In this document: piece after piece, positions 24,383-33,315 of the stretch
Layout: each line of letters starts with the position of its first letter
Numbering within the stretch: position 1 is the first letter of the stretch
NCBI RefSeq assembly: GCF_022829365.1
Contig: NZ_JAKSYJ010000114.1
Location: 210,711 to 274,710, forward strand
From: Methylobacterium sp. J-077
GTDB lineage: Bacteria > Pseudomonadota > Alphaproteobacteria > Rhizobiales > Beijerinckiaceae
DNA length: 64,000 nucleotides
Direction: 5' to 3'
Position numbers and translations under genes: made by a program
The notes under the pieces: model-generated
Seen by the model: only the letters and a program-made list of their open reading frames with translations
Told to the model about the DNA's origin: nothing
Databases searched by the model: none

Positions 24383-25245
24383 TGGCGGGCGCAAGCTACG
24401 ACACCCGCAGGGGTGAGTTGACCACCTATTTCGACCGCACTGCGGTCGAGGCGTGGTCGCGCCTGACCTCCGACGCGCCGGTGAGCCGGATCCGCGCCAC
24501 CGTGCGGGCCGGACGGGATGCGATGCGCGGAACGCTGCTAACTTGGCTGCCCGCCGACATGACCGGCCTGCGCCTGCTCGACGCGGGCTGCGGCACCGGG
24601 GCGCTCAGTGTCGAGGCCGCAAGGCGCGGCGCCGAGGTCGTCGCCATCGACGTTTCGCCGACGCTGGTCGGACTCGCTCAGGCACGGCTGCCGGCGATCA
24701 CCGGCCCCGGCCGGATCGATTTCCGCGTCGGCGACATGCTTGACCCGAGCCTCGGCCGGTTCGACCACGTGGTCGCGATGGATTCGCTGATCCATTACCG
24801 CGCCGCCGATATCGTCCGGGCCCTCGCGGTTCTGGGCGCCCGCACCGACGGGTCGCTGTTGTTCACGGTGGCGCCGCGCACGGCCCTGCTGACCCTGATG
24901 CATGCCGCCGGAAAGCTGTTTCCCCGCGGCGACCGCTCGCCGGCAATCCTGCCGGTGACGGAGGGTGGATTGCGTCGCCGCATTGACCGCGAAGCCGCCC
25001 TGTCCAGCTTCACCTGGGCACAGAGCCATCGGGTCAACAGCGGGTTCTACCTGTCGAACGCGATCGCGCTGACGCGCGCCGTCCGCGCCTCCCACCCACG
25101 CCCTCATCCTGAGGTGCCGGAGCGCAGCGGAGGCCTCGAAGGAGCCCTCCAGCCAGTCGCGCGATCCCTGGAGCACTCCTTCGAGGCTGCTGCGCAGCAC
25201 CCTGGGATGAGGGGGATTGATGGGACGGAAGGGTCCGTCTCATGA
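24382..25245 (+). CDS. bchM: Mg-protoporphyrin O-methyltransferase with repeat-derived C-terminal tail
   Basis: 287 residues, against about 225-235 usual. Residues 1-235 are a complete BchM: SAM motif LLDAGCGTGALSVEAA (65-80) and the C-terminal GFYLSNAIALTRA. BchM methylates the ring-C propionate of Mg-protoporphyrin IX. The last 50 residues (from PHPEVPERSGGLEGAL) are a translated copy of the dispersed palindrome (25101-25215), which must have replaced the original stop. The tail then overlaps the lhaA start by 4 bp. Confidence 0.95.
25101..25215. repeat. Dispersed long palindrome, copy 1, inside the 3' end of bchM
   Basis: Left arm CCTCATCCTGAGGTGCCGG and AGGCCTCGAAGGAGC; loop region CCTCCAGCCAGTCGCGCG; right arm CTCCTTCGAGG and an imperfect CACCCTGGGATGAGGG end. 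The arms are complementary, so RNA from it could form a long hairpin. The right end of this copy has diverged from the others (GCACCCTGGGATGAG versus GCACCTCAGGATGAG). It is translated in frame as the BchM tail. Confidence 0.85.
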
Positions 25246-26669
25246 GATCCGGCCGCGCCCTGACGAACGCCCTGATGCGCCTCGGCCCGGCGATCCTGCC
25301 GTTTGCCGATGCCGCCACCGTCGAGCTTCCGCTCGGCCGGCTGCTGCGGCTCGCCCTGTTCCAGGTCACGGTCGGGATGGCGGCGGTGCTGCTGATCGGC
25401 ACCCTGAACCGGGTGATGATCGTCGAGCTCGGCGTGCCGGCCTGGATCGTGGCGGTGATGCTGGCCCTGCCGCTGATCTTCGCGCCGTTGCGGGCCCTGG
25501 TCGGGTTCCGGTCGGACACGCACCGCTCGGTGCTGGGCTGGCGGCGGGTGCCGTATATCTGGTTCGGCACCCTGCTCCAGTTCGGCGGGCTGGCGATCAT
25601 GCCGTTTTCCCTGCTGATCCTGTCGGGCGACACCACCGGCCCGCTCTGGGTCGGGGACGTGGCTGCGGCGTTCGCCTTCCTGCTGGTCGGGGCCGGGCTG
25701 CACACCACCCAGACCGTCGGCCTCGCCCTCGCCACCGACCTCGCCCCCGCGCATGCAAGGCCCAAGGTGGTGGCCCTGCTCTGCGTCGCCCTGCTGTTCG
25801 GCATGATGGCGAGCGCCCTGCTGTTCGGGCTGTTCCTCGCGCACTTCTCCCCCGTTCGACTGATCCAGGTGATCCAAGGCGCGGCTCTGGTCACCATCGT
25901 GCTCAACGGGATCGCCCTGTGGAAGCAGGAGCCGCGCGCTCCGAACCGCACCCAGGCGGCCCCGGCGCGTGACTTCCGCTCCTCCTGGCACGCCTATGCG
26001 GGACAGGGGACCGCCCGCCGCCGCCTCGTGGCGATCGGGCTCGGCACCGCGGGGTTCTCGATGCAGGACATCCTGCTGGAACCCTATGGCGGCCAGATCT
26101 TGCACCTCTCGGTCGGGGCCACCACGGCGCTGACAGCGCTGCTCGCCGCCGGCGGCGGGCTCGGCCTGCTGATCGCCGCCCGCTGGCTCGGGCGCGGCGG
26201 CGACCCGTTCCGGGTCTCGGCGGTGGGCGTCGGGATCGGCATCCTGGCCTTCTCGGCGGTGGTCTTTGCCGCGCCGCTCGCCTCGGCCGACCTGTTCGCG
26301 GCGGGCGTCAGCCTGATCGGATTGGGCGGCGGCCTGTTCGCCCACGGCACGCTCACCGCCTCGATGAACCGGGCCGGCCCAGAGGATACCGGTCTGGCGC
26401 TCGGCGCCTGGGGCGCGGTGCAGGCCAGCGCCGCCGGCCTCTCGATCGCGGCGAGCGGCGTCGTGCGCGACATCGGCGGCGCCATCGCCCAGTCGGGCGT
26501 GCTCGGCGAGGGCATGAACGAGCCCGCGATCGGCTATCTGATCGTCTACCACATCGAGATCGCCCTCCTGTTCGCAGCCCTGATCGCCCTGGGGCCGCTG
26601 GTGCGGGAGGACGCGCGTGCAGCAGGGAAAGATCGGCTCGGCGGCATCCTTGCCGAACGGGCGGCCTGA
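25242..26669 (+). CDS. lhaA: PucC-family LhaA, light-harvesting 1 assembly protein
   Basis: 475 residues with twelve likely membrane helices. LhaA (orf477) between bchM and puhA assists assembly of the LH1/reaction-centre core in Rhodobacter. Family motifs include GTLNRVMIVELGVPAWIVA and the cytoplasmic loop GFRSDTHRSVLGWRRVPYIW. It is a paralogue of the 10446-12071 gene but lacks any repeat-derived extension. The start overlaps the bchM tail. Confidence 0.95.
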   Translation: MRSGRALTNALMRLGPAILPFADAATVELPLGRLLRLALFQVTVGMAAVLLIGTLNRVMIVELGVPAWIVAVMLALPLIFAPLRALVGFRSDTHRSVLGWRRVPYIWFGTLLQFGGLAIMPFSLLILSGDTTGPLWVGDVAAAFAFLLVGAGLHTTQTVGLALATDLAPAHARPKVVALLCVALLFGMMASALLFGLFLAHFSPVRLIQVIQGAALVTIVLNGIALWKQEPRAPNRTQAAPARDFRSSWHAYAGQGTARRRLVAIGLGTAGFSMQDILLEPYGGQILHLSVGATTALTALLAAGGGLGLLIAARWLGRGGDPFRVSAVGVGIGILAFSAVVFAAPLASADLFAAGVSLIGLGGGLFAHGTLTASMNRAGPEDTGLALGAWGAVQASAAGLSIAASGVVRDIGGAIAQSGVLGEGMNEPAIGYLIVYHIEIALLFAALIALGPLVREDARAAGKDRLGGILAERAA

Positions 26670-26687
26670 GACTCGGGGAGGACAGCC

Positions 26688-27467
26688 ATGCCAACCGGCG
26701 CCATTACGGGTTACGTCGACGTCGCCCAGGTCGTGCTCTACGCCTTCTTCATCTTCTTCGCCGGGCTGGTGTTCTGGCTGCGCCGGGAGGACCGGCGCGA
26801 GGGCTACCCGCTGGAGAACGAGATCGTCGGCCGCCGCAAGGCGCCGGACCCGGTCCTGATTCCCCGGTCCAAGGCGTTCCACCTGCCCGGCGGCGAGACG
26901 ACCTACGCCCCCCCGGCGATGCAGGGCCGCAACGATATCGAGACCGGAATCCCGGCCCGCAAGGTCGAGCCCTGGCCGGGCGCGCCCTACGAGCGGACCG
27001 ACACGTCGCTCCAGGCCGGCGTCGGCCCCGGCTCCTGGGTGGTTCGGCACGACGTGCACGACAAGACCTGGGACGAGGAATACCGGATCGTGCCCCTGCG
27101 GGTCGCCAAGGCCTTCGTCATTCACGAGGACGGCCCGAACCCGATCGGCATGACCGTGTTCGGCATCGATAACGGGGTGGCGGGCGTCGTCAGCGACGTA
27201 TGGATCGACCGGGGCGAGTCGCTGATCCGCTACTACGAGGTCGAATTGCCCGCGGGCGGCCGCCGGCTGATGCCGTCCACGTTCTGCCGGGCCGGCGGCT
27301 TCACCAAGACTGTGAAGTCCGAGGCCCTGCTCGCCGCCCAGTTCGCCGACATCCCGGGGACCCGGGATCCCGACAGCATCACCTTCCTGGAGGAGGAGCG
27401 GATCATGGCCTATTTTGGCGCTGGCACGCTCTACGCCACCCCGGCCCGCGCGGAGCCTCTGCTATGA
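26688..27467 (+). CDS. puhA: Photosynthetic reaction centre H subunit
   Basis: 259 residues: one N-terminal transmembrane helix (about 12-31, VVLYAFFIFFAGLVFWL) followed by REDRREGYPLENE and a cytoplasmic PRC-barrel domain (about 105-240). It caps the L/M subunits and shields the quinone site. pufLM are not in this window. An 18-bp gap containing GGGGAGGA separates it from lhaA, giving an independent ribosome site. Confidence 0.97.
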   Translation: MPTGAITGYVDVAQVVLYAFFIFFAGLVFWLRREDRREGYPLENEIVGRRKAPDPVLIPRSKAFHLPGGETTYAPPAMQGRNDIETGIPARKVEPWPGAPYERTDTSLQAGVGPGSWVVRHDVHDKTWDEEYRIVPLRVAKAFVIHEDGPNPIGMTVFGIDNGVAGVVSDVWIDRGESLIRYYEVELPAGGRRLMPSTFCRAGGFTKTVKSEALLAAQFADIPGTRDPDSITFLEEERIMAYFGAGTLYATPARAEPLL

Positions 27468-28120
27468 GCGGCGACTTCCTCCCCGAGGGCACCCCGCGCG
27501 GGCTGCCCGGCCCGCTGCCGGCGAACGAGCGCATCTTGTGGCAGGGGGCGCCGACCACCGGGGGCCTCTGGGTCCGCGCTTATCATGCCCGCCTGGTCGC
27601 CGCCTGGTTCGTTGCCTGCGCTCTGGCCTTCGGGCTCACGGCCGGCTCGCCTATCTCGGCGCTCACAACCGTCGGCCTGACCCTGCTGGTCGGCGCGGTC
27701 GGCCTCGCCCTGCTCTGGCTGTTCGCGTGGCTCACCCACCGCACCACGGTCTACACGATCACCGATCGCCGGATCGTGCTGCATGCCGGCATCGCCCTGC
27801 CGGTGACCCACAACGTGCCGTTTGCGCAGGTCGAGGGTGCGGCGTTGCGTGCCTTCACGGATGGGAGCGGAGATCTGCCGCTGCAGTTGCGGCCGGGCCT
27901 GCGCATCGCCTACCTTCAGCTGTGGCCGCATGCCCGGCCCTGGCGTCTCGCCCGGACCGAGCCCATGCTGCGTTCCGTGCCCGATGCCGAGGCGGTGGCG
28001 ACGCTGCTGGCGCGGGCGATCGAGGCCCATGCCGAGGCGTCGCAGACGGTGCGGCCCATGATCGTGCCGCGTCCGCGGGCGGTCTACGACAATCCCGGCC
28101 GCCTCGTCGCGGCCGAATAG
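27464..28120 (+). CDS. puhB: PuhB reaction-centre assembly factor
   Basis: 218 residues. PH-domain-like protein with two membrane helices (about 47-63 and 67-88), followed by the bPH2-type segment TVYTITDRRIVLHAGIAL. PuhB promotes reaction-centre assembly. The ATG overlaps the puhA stop. Confidence 0.93.
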   Translation: MSGDFLPEGTPRGLPGPLPANERILWQGAPTTGGLWVRAYHARLVAAWFVACALAFGLTAGSPISALTTVGLTLLVGAVGLALLWLFAWLTHRTTVYTITDRRIVLHAGIALPVTHNVPFAQVEGAALRAFTDGSGDLPLQLRPGLRIAYLQLWPHARPWRLARTEPMLRSVPDAEAVATLLARAIEAHAEASQTVRPMIVPRPRAVYDNPGRLVAAE

Positions 28121-28131
28121 GGAGAGGCGCG

Positions 28132-28620
28132 ATGGGCGAGCGGGCGGAGAGCGTCGGCCGGGCCACAGGCCCGGCAACCGGACCGGCACCGGCCCTGCTG
28201 ATGATCGGCGCCGGCGCGCTGATGGGCTTCACCATGCTGGCCGTCCTGATCGGGCGCAGCGAGGGCATCGGCATGATCGCCCTGCCGCCGGCCAAGCCGG
28301 TCACGCGGCTTGACTTCCGCGCCGAGGACCAAGTCGACGGCTCGATCGCCCTGCGCAATGCCGCCGACCGTCAGATCGTAGCCTGGATTCGCCCCGGAGA
28401 GGACGGTTTTCTGCGCGGGACGTTGCGGGGCCTGGCCCAGGCCCGGCAGCGCGACGGCCTCGGCTCTGAGCAGCCGTTCAGCCTGACCCGCTACGACGAC
28501 GGCCGTCTGTCGCTCGCCGACGACGCCACCGGCCGCCAAGTGCCGCTCGAAGCGTTCGGCCCGACCAATGCCGGGGCCTTCGCCCGCCTGCTCGCCGCCG
28601 CCAGCCCGGAGACGCGCTGA
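28132..28620 (+). CDS. puhC: PuhC photosynthetic complex assembly protein
   Basis: 162 residues with one N-terminal membrane helix (about 20-39) and a periplasmic domain with the family motif [15 protein letters not shown] and later [18 protein letters not shown]. PuhC is needed for normal LH1/RC organisation. A GGAGAGG site precedes the ATG. The stop overlaps the next start. Confidence 0.93.
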   Translation: MGERAESVGRATGPATGPAPALLMIGAGALMGFTMLAVLIGRSEGIGMIALPPAKPVTRLDFRAEDQVDGSIALRNAADRQIVAWIRPGEDGFLRGTLRGLAQARQRDGLGSEQPFSLTRYDDGRLSLADDATGRQVPLEAFGPTNAGAFARLLAAASPETR

Positions 28621-28916
28621 TGGGCCTGTTCGGGAACCGCACCGTCACCGTGCCCTGCACGATCGAGATCGAGCAGACGCCCGAGAGCCTGCATGCGCAC
28701 GTGACCCTCGATTCCGGTTTCGAGATCGAGCCAGGCGACGAAGTCCAGGTCCACGACGCGCCGACCTCCGTGCCCTACGGCGAGCGCATCACCGTGCGCC
28801 GCACCGCCACCGTTACCCGGGCCGGCCCGCTGGAGCGGGCCTGGACCAAGCTCGTCGCCCATCTCGAACTGACCGAGCTCTACGAAGTCAGTTTTTCCGA
28901 GAGGAGGAAGCTGTGA
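28620..28916 (+). CDS. Conserved small soluble protein between puhC and acsF
   Basis: 98 residues, no signal or membrane segment, acidic, and predicted mostly beta ([33 protein letters not shown]). A gene of this size is common at this position in alphaproteobacterial photosynthesis clusters, but no function is known to me. Its ends overlap both neighbours (TGATG with puhC, GTGA with acsF), so it is probably made in step with them and may act on the cyclase or the complex assembly. Confidence 0.8.
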   Translation: MGLFGNRTVTVPCTIEIEQTPESLHAHVTLDSGFEIEPGDEVQVHDAPTSVPYGERITVRRTATVTRAGPLERAWTKLVAHLELTELYEVSFSERRKL

Positions 28917-30001
28917 ACGCTCCCGTCCCGCCGCTCTCCGGCCAGCCGGTTCCGAAAATGCCGGTCAACGAATCGACCAAGGCCGCCCAGGAGACGACCT
29001 TCCTGTCGCCCCGCTTCTACACCACCGATTTCGACGAGCTCGACCGCACCAACGTCGAGCCAGTGCGCCGGGACTGGGACCTGCTCATCGCCGAGTTGCG
29101 CGCCGATCCGAACAAGCGCCACTTCACCCGCAACGCCGATTTCGACTGCGACCTGTCGCAGATGGAGCCCGAGCTGCGGAAGGAGTTTCTGGATTTCCTG
29201 GTGTCTTCGATCACGGCCGAGTTCTCCGGCTGCGTGCTCTACGCCGAGATGCGCAAGCGCGCGAAGAACAAGGACATCAAGGAGCTGTTCGGCTTCATGA
29301 GCCGGGACGAGGCCCGGCATGCCGGCTTCATCAACGATACGCTGAAGGATTTCGGGATCGGCGTGGACCTTGGCTTCCTGACCAAGTCGAAGAAATACAC
29401 GTTCTTCCGGCCGAAATTCATCTTCTACGCGACGTACCTGTCCGAAAAGATCGGCTACGCCCGCTACATCACCATCTTCCGCGAACTGGAGAAGCACCCG
29501 GAGCGCCGCATCCACCCGATCTTCAAGTGGTTCGAGCTGTGGTGCAACGACGAGTTCCGCCACGGCGAGGCGTTCGCGCTGCTGATGCGCGCCAACCCGA
29601 AGCTGACCAGCGGCGTGAACCGCTACTGGATCCGTTTCTTCCTGCTGGCGGTGTTCGCCACGATGTACGTGCGCGACCATCACCGCCCGGCCTTCCACGC
29701 CGCGCTCGGGGTCGACCCCACCGACTACGATTACAGGGTGTTCCGCATCACCTCCGAGATTTCGCGGCAGACTTTCCCGCTGGAACTCGACCTCGACAAC
29801 CCGACGTTCCACGCCGGGCTGGAGACCCTGCTCGCCTGCTCCCGGGCGATCGCTGAGGCCCGGGCCCAGGGCGGCGTCCTGGGCAAGATCAAGCACGGCA
29901 TCCAGGTGCTGCGCGCGGCCGCCACCTTCGTCCGGCTCTACCTGCTGCCGGTCAAGGCGAACGCCCTGCCGGCCGATATCCGTCTCCAGCCGGTCTGGTA
30001 G
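28913..30001 (+). CDS. acsF: Aerobic Mg-protoporphyrin IX monomethyl ester cyclase
   Basis: 362 residues from a GTG with a strong GAGGAGGAAG site. A di-iron carboxylate enzyme that uses O2 to close ring E. Both ligand motifs are seen: [10 protein letters not shown] (about 126-135) and [11 protein letters not shown] (about 208-218). No oxygen-independent bchE lies in the window, which fits an aerobic phototroph. The first seven residues match those of BchN. Confidence 0.97.
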   Translation: MNAPVPPLSGQPVPKMPVNESTKAAQETTFLSPRFYTTDFDELDRTNVEPVRRDWDLLIAELRADPNKRHFTRNADFDCDLSQMEPELRKEFLDFLVSSITAEFSGCVLYAEMRKRAKNKDIKELFGFMSRDEARHAGFINDTLKDFGIGVDLGFLTKSKKYTFFRPKFIFYATYLSEKIGYARYITIFRELEKHPERRIHPIFKWFELWCNDEFRHGEAFALLMRANPKLTSGVNRYWIRFFLLAVFATMYVRDHHRPAFHAALGVDPTDYDYRVFRITSEISRQTFPLELDLDNPTFHAGLETLLACSRAIAEARAQGGVLGKIKHGIQVLRAAATFVRLYLLPVKANALPADIRLQPVW

Positions 30002-30002
30002 C

Positions 30003-30797
30003 ATGGCGACCTACGCCGCCCCGGTCGTCTACGCGCTTCTGCTCTGGTGGTTCTCCACCGGGCTGATCCTGCTGCTCGACCACGCCCCGCGGCGCACCCA
30101 TCCGTGGAGCATGGCCGGCGCGACCCTGCTGCTCGCCGGCGCTCTGGTGGCGATCCGCACCAGCAGCCAAGATACCAGCGCGACGGGGGCCTATACGGCG
30201 TTCACGGCGGCCCTGGTGGTCTGGGGCTGGCAGGAGATGAGCTACTATATGGGCTTCCTCTCGGGCCCGAAGCCGGCCGCCTGCGCGCCGGGCCTGCGTG
30301 GGCTCGACCGGTTCTTCGCGGCGCTCGCCACCAGCCTGTGGCACGAATTCGCCATCGTGATCGGCGGCCTGGCGATCCTGGCCCTGGTCTGGGGCGGGGC
30401 CAACACCATCGCGCTGTGGACCTACGGCGCGCTCGTGGTGATGAACCTGTCGGCGCGGCTCAACCTGTTCCTGGGGGTGCGCAACCTGCACGCCGAGTTC
30501 CTGCCGGACCATCTCGGCTACCTGGCCTGCTACCTCTCGCGCAAGCCGATGAACCTGCTGTTCCCGGTCTCGGTCAGCCTCGGCACCATCGCGGCCGGAC
30601 TGCTCGGGCGGGCGGCGCTGAGCCCGGACCTGCTGGCGCACGAGCTGATCGGCTTCACCGTCCTGGCGACCCTGATGGCGCTGGCGACGCTCGAACACTG
30701 GTTCCTAATGCTGCCGCTGCCCTCGTCCGAGCTGTGGCGGTGGAGCCTGCCGGCGCGCGCGCCGGACGGTGCGGCGCGGCCAGGGGACAACGGCTAG
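30003..30797 (+). CDS. puhE: PuhE (DUF3623) membrane protein
   Basis: 264 residues, about seven membrane helices, with the DUF3623 features [12 protein letters not shown] at the N-terminus and [12 protein letters not shown] and [19 protein letters not shown] in the middle. PuhE affects bacteriochlorophyll level and reaction-centre assembly. It begins 1 bp after acsF. Confidence 0.93.
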   Translation: MATYAAPVVYALLLWWFSTGLILLLDHAPRRTHPWSMAGATLLLAGALVAIRTSSQDTSATGAYTAFTAALVVWGWQEMSYYMGFLSGPKPAACAPGLRGLDRFFAALATSLWHEFAIVIGGLAILALVWGGANTIALWTYGALVVMNLSARLNLFLGVRNLHAEFLPDHLGYLACYLSRKPMNLLFPVSVSLGTIAAGLLGRAALSPDLLAHELIGFTVLATLMALATLEHWFLMLPLPSSELWRWSLPARAPDGAARPGDNG

Positions 30798-30870
30798 ATC
30801 CGACCTTCACAGCAGGATTTCGCGCGCGCACCAATTTGGAACTGGTCTCGTGCGAGATCCGACCTCACAG
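30796..30870. repeat. Pair of 16-17-bp direct repeats in front of hemA
   Basis: AGATCCGACCTTCACAG (30796-30812) and AGATCCGACCTCACAG (30855-30870) differ by one base and lie 59 bp apart, just upstream of hemA. The spacing is close to 5.6 helical turns. The first copy overlaps the puhE stop. They could be regulator sites giving hemA its own control or a small duplication. Confidence 0.45.
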
Positions 30871-30907
30871 GCGGGGGCAACCCGCGAACAAATCGGGGAG
30901 AGGCGAC

Positions 30908-32125
30908 ATGGACTACGAGACCTTCTTCGGAGCCGAGATCGCCGGACTCCACCGCGAGGGACGCTACCGGGTCTTCACCGACCTGGAGCGCCATTCCGGC
31001 AACTTCCCGCACGCCACGCACCACCATCCGACGGGCACGCGCCCGGTCACGGTCTGGTGCTCCAACGACTATCTCGGCATGGGCCAGCACCCGGCCGTCA
31101 CCGGGGCGATGCACGAGGCGATCGACCGCTGCGGCGCCGGCGCCGGGGGCACCCGCAACATCTCCGGCACCAACCACTACCACGTGCTGCTGGAGCGCGA
31201 GCTCGCCGACCTCCACGGCAAGGAGGCGGCCCTGCTGTTCACCTCCGGCTATGTGTCGAACTGGGCGGCCCTCGGGACCCTGGCCGGCAAGCTCCCGAAC
31301 TGCGCCGTGTTTTCCGATTCCGAGAACCACGCCTCGATGATCGAGGGCATCCGGTTCTCCCGGGCCGAGCGCCACATCTTCCGTCACAACGACCCGGAGG
31401 ACCTGAACCGGAAGCTCGCCCTGGTCGATCCGTCGCGGCCGAAGCTGGTCGCCTTCGAGTCGGTCTATTCCATGGACGGTGACATCGCCCCCATTGCCGA
31501 GATCTGCGACGTCGCCGAGGCCCACGGGGCGCTCACCTATCTCGACGAGGTCCACGCGGTCGGCCTCTACGGCGCCCGCGGCGGCGGCATCTCGGAGCGC
31601 GACGGCGTCGCTCACCGCCTCGACGTGATCGAGGGCACGCTCGGCAAGGCGTTCGGCGTGCACGGCGGTTACATCACCGCCTCCGAGAAGCTCTGCGACT
31701 TCGTGCGCAGCTTCGCCTCCGGCTTCATCTTCACCACCTCGCTGCCCCCCGCGGTGGCGGCGGGCGCCGCGGCCTCGATCCGCCATCTCAAGGCCAGCGG
31801 CACCGAGCGGGCGCGCCATCAGGAGCGCTGTGCCAAGGTCCGGACCGCCCTGGAGGCAGCCGACATCCCGGTCCTGCCCAACGACAGCCACATCGTGCCG
31901 GTGATGGTCTGCGATCCGATGCTGTGCAAGGCGATCTCCGACACCCTGCTCGACGAGTTCGGCATCTACGTGCAGCCGATCAACTATCCCACCGTGGCCC
32001 GCGGCACCGAGCGCCTGCGGATCACCCCCTCGCCGCTGCACACCGACAAGGACATCGCGCATCTGGTGGGGGCGCTGTCCACGATCTGGGCGCGGATCGG
32101 GCTCCGGCAGAAGGCGGCGGAGTAG
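30908..32125 (+). CDS. hemA: 5-aminolevulinate synthase
   Basis: 405 residues, the Shemin-pathway enzyme that condenses glycine and succinyl-CoA with PLP to feed tetrapyrrole synthesis. The PLP lysine lies in [14 protein letters not shown] (about 245-258), and the glycine loop [14 protein letters not shown] (about 75-88) is intact. A GGGGAGAGG site precedes the ATG. Unlike its upstream neighbours it is separated by 110 bp, so independent transcription is possible. Confidence 0.97.
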   Translation: MDYETFFGAEIAGLHREGRYRVFTDLERHSGNFPHATHHHPTGTRPVTVWCSNDYLGMGQHPAVTGAMHEAIDRCGAGAGGTRNISGTNHYHVLLERELADLHGKEAALLFTSGYVSNWAALGTLAGKLPNCAVFSDSENHASMIEGIRFSRAERHIFRHNDPEDLNRKLALVDPSRPKLVAFESVYSMDGDIAPIAEICDVAEAHGALTYLDEVHAVGLYGARGGGISERDGVAHRLDVIEGTLGKAFGVHGGYITASEKLCDFVRSFASGFIFTTSLPPAVAAGAAASIRHLKASGTERARHQERCAKVRTALEAADIPVLPNDSHIVPVMVCDPMLCKAISDTLLDEFGIYVQPINYPTVARGTERLRITPSPLHTDKDIAHLVGALSTIWARIGLRQKAAE

Positions 32126-32147
32126 GGGTTCCCTTCTCCCACCCGCT

Positions 32148-32265
32148 CCCTCATCCTGAGGTGCCCGCGTCAGCGGGCCTCGAAGGAGCCCTCCAGCCGG
32201 CCGCGCGATCCCTGGAGGCCTCCTTCGAGGCCTCCGCTGCGCGTCGGCACCTCAGGATGAGGGGG
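32148..32265. repeat. Dispersed long palindrome, copy 2, between hemA and bchI
   Basis: Complete copy: CCCTCATCCTGAGGTGCCCG at the left, CTCGAAGGAGCCCTCC and CCTCCTTCGAGGCC inside, CGGCACCTCAGGATGAGGGGG at the right. The two outer arms are nearly perfect complements, so it may form a strong RNA hairpin between the two genes. An in-frame ATG at 32257 within its right arm could offer a longer BchI start. Confidence 0.88.
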
Positions 32266-32301
32266 TGGATCGGATACCCCCTCGCAGCATCGAGTCAGCG
32301 C

Positions 32302-33315
32302 GTGCCCACCTTCCCCTTCTCGGCCATCGTCGCGCAGGACGAGATGCGCCAGGCGCTGCTGATCGCCGCGGTGGACCCGTCCATCGGCGGCGTGCTGGTG
32401 TTCGGCGACCGCGGCACGGGGAAATCCACGGCGATCCGGGCGCTGGCCGCGCTGCTGCCGCCGATGCGGGCGGTGGTCGGCTGCCCGTACAATTGCGATC
32501 CCGACAGCCCGGCCGAATCCTGCCCGCATTGCGCGAGCACGTCAGGCCCGCGGAAAAGTCACAAGAAACCGGTTCCGGTGGTGGATCTGCCGTTGGGCGC
32601 CACCGAGGATCGGGTGGTCGGCACCCTCGACTTGGAGCGGGCGCTCGGCGCCGGCGTCAAGGCGTTCGAGCCGGGGCTGCTGGCCCGGGCCAATCGCGGC
32701 TTTCTGTATATCGACGAGGTGAACCTCCTGGAGGACCACTTGGTCGACCTCCTGCTCGATGTCGCCGCCTCCGGGGTCAACACCGTGGAGCGCGAGGGAC
32801 TGTCCCTGCGTCACCCCGCAAAATTCGTCCTGGTCGGCTCCGGCAACCCTGAGGAGGGGGAGCTGCGCCCGCAGCTCCTCGACCGGTTCGGGCTGGCCTG
32901 CGAGGTCACCACCCCGCGGGACATCGCCACCCGGATCGCGGTGGTGCGCGCCCGCGACGCCTACGAGCGCGACCCGGAGGGCTTCTGCACTGCGCGCGCC
33001 CGGGACGAGGCCGCGATCCGAAAGAAAATCCTGCTGGCCCGGGAGCGCCTGCCGGGCCTGGCGGTGCCGGATTCCGCCCTGGAGCGGGCCGCGCAGCTCT
33101 GCCTGGCGCTGGGCACCGACGGCCTGCGCGGCGAGCTGACCCTGATGCGCACCGCCCGGGCGCTCGCGGCCCTCGACGGGGCCGAGGCGGTCACCGACGA
33201 CCACATCCGCCGGGTCGCCCCGGCCGCCCTGCGCCACCGCCTGCGCCGCAACCCGCTGGACGAGTCTGGCTCGACCGCCCGGGTCGAGCGGGCCCTGGCG
33301 GAGGTGTTTTCGTGA
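32302..33315 (+). CDS. bchI: Magnesium chelatase subunit I
   Basis: 337 residues from a GTG that gives the conserved N-terminus (PTFPFSAIVAQDEM). An alternative ATG at 32257 would add 15 repeat-derived residues. AAA+ ATPase with Walker A GDRGTGKST (35-43) and Walker B FLYIDEVNLLEDH (about 134-146). It forms hexamers with BchD to drive Mg insertion. It overlaps bchD by 4 bp. Confidence 0.96.
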   Translation: MPTFPFSAIVAQDEMRQALLIAAVDPSIGGVLVFGDRGTGKSTAIRALAALLPPMRAVVGCPYNCDPDSPAESCPHCASTSGPRKSHKKPVPVVDLPLGATEDRVVGTLDLERALGAGVKAFEPGLLARANRGFLYIDEVNLLEDHLVDLLLDVAASGVNTVEREGLSLRHPAKFVLVGSGNPEEGELRPQLLDRFGLACEVTTPRDIATRIAVVRARDAYERDPEGFCTARARDEAAIRKKILLARERLPGLAVPDSALERAAQLCLALGTDGLRGELTLMRTARALAALDGAEAVTDDHIRRVAPAALRHRLRRNPLDESGSTARVERALAEVFS

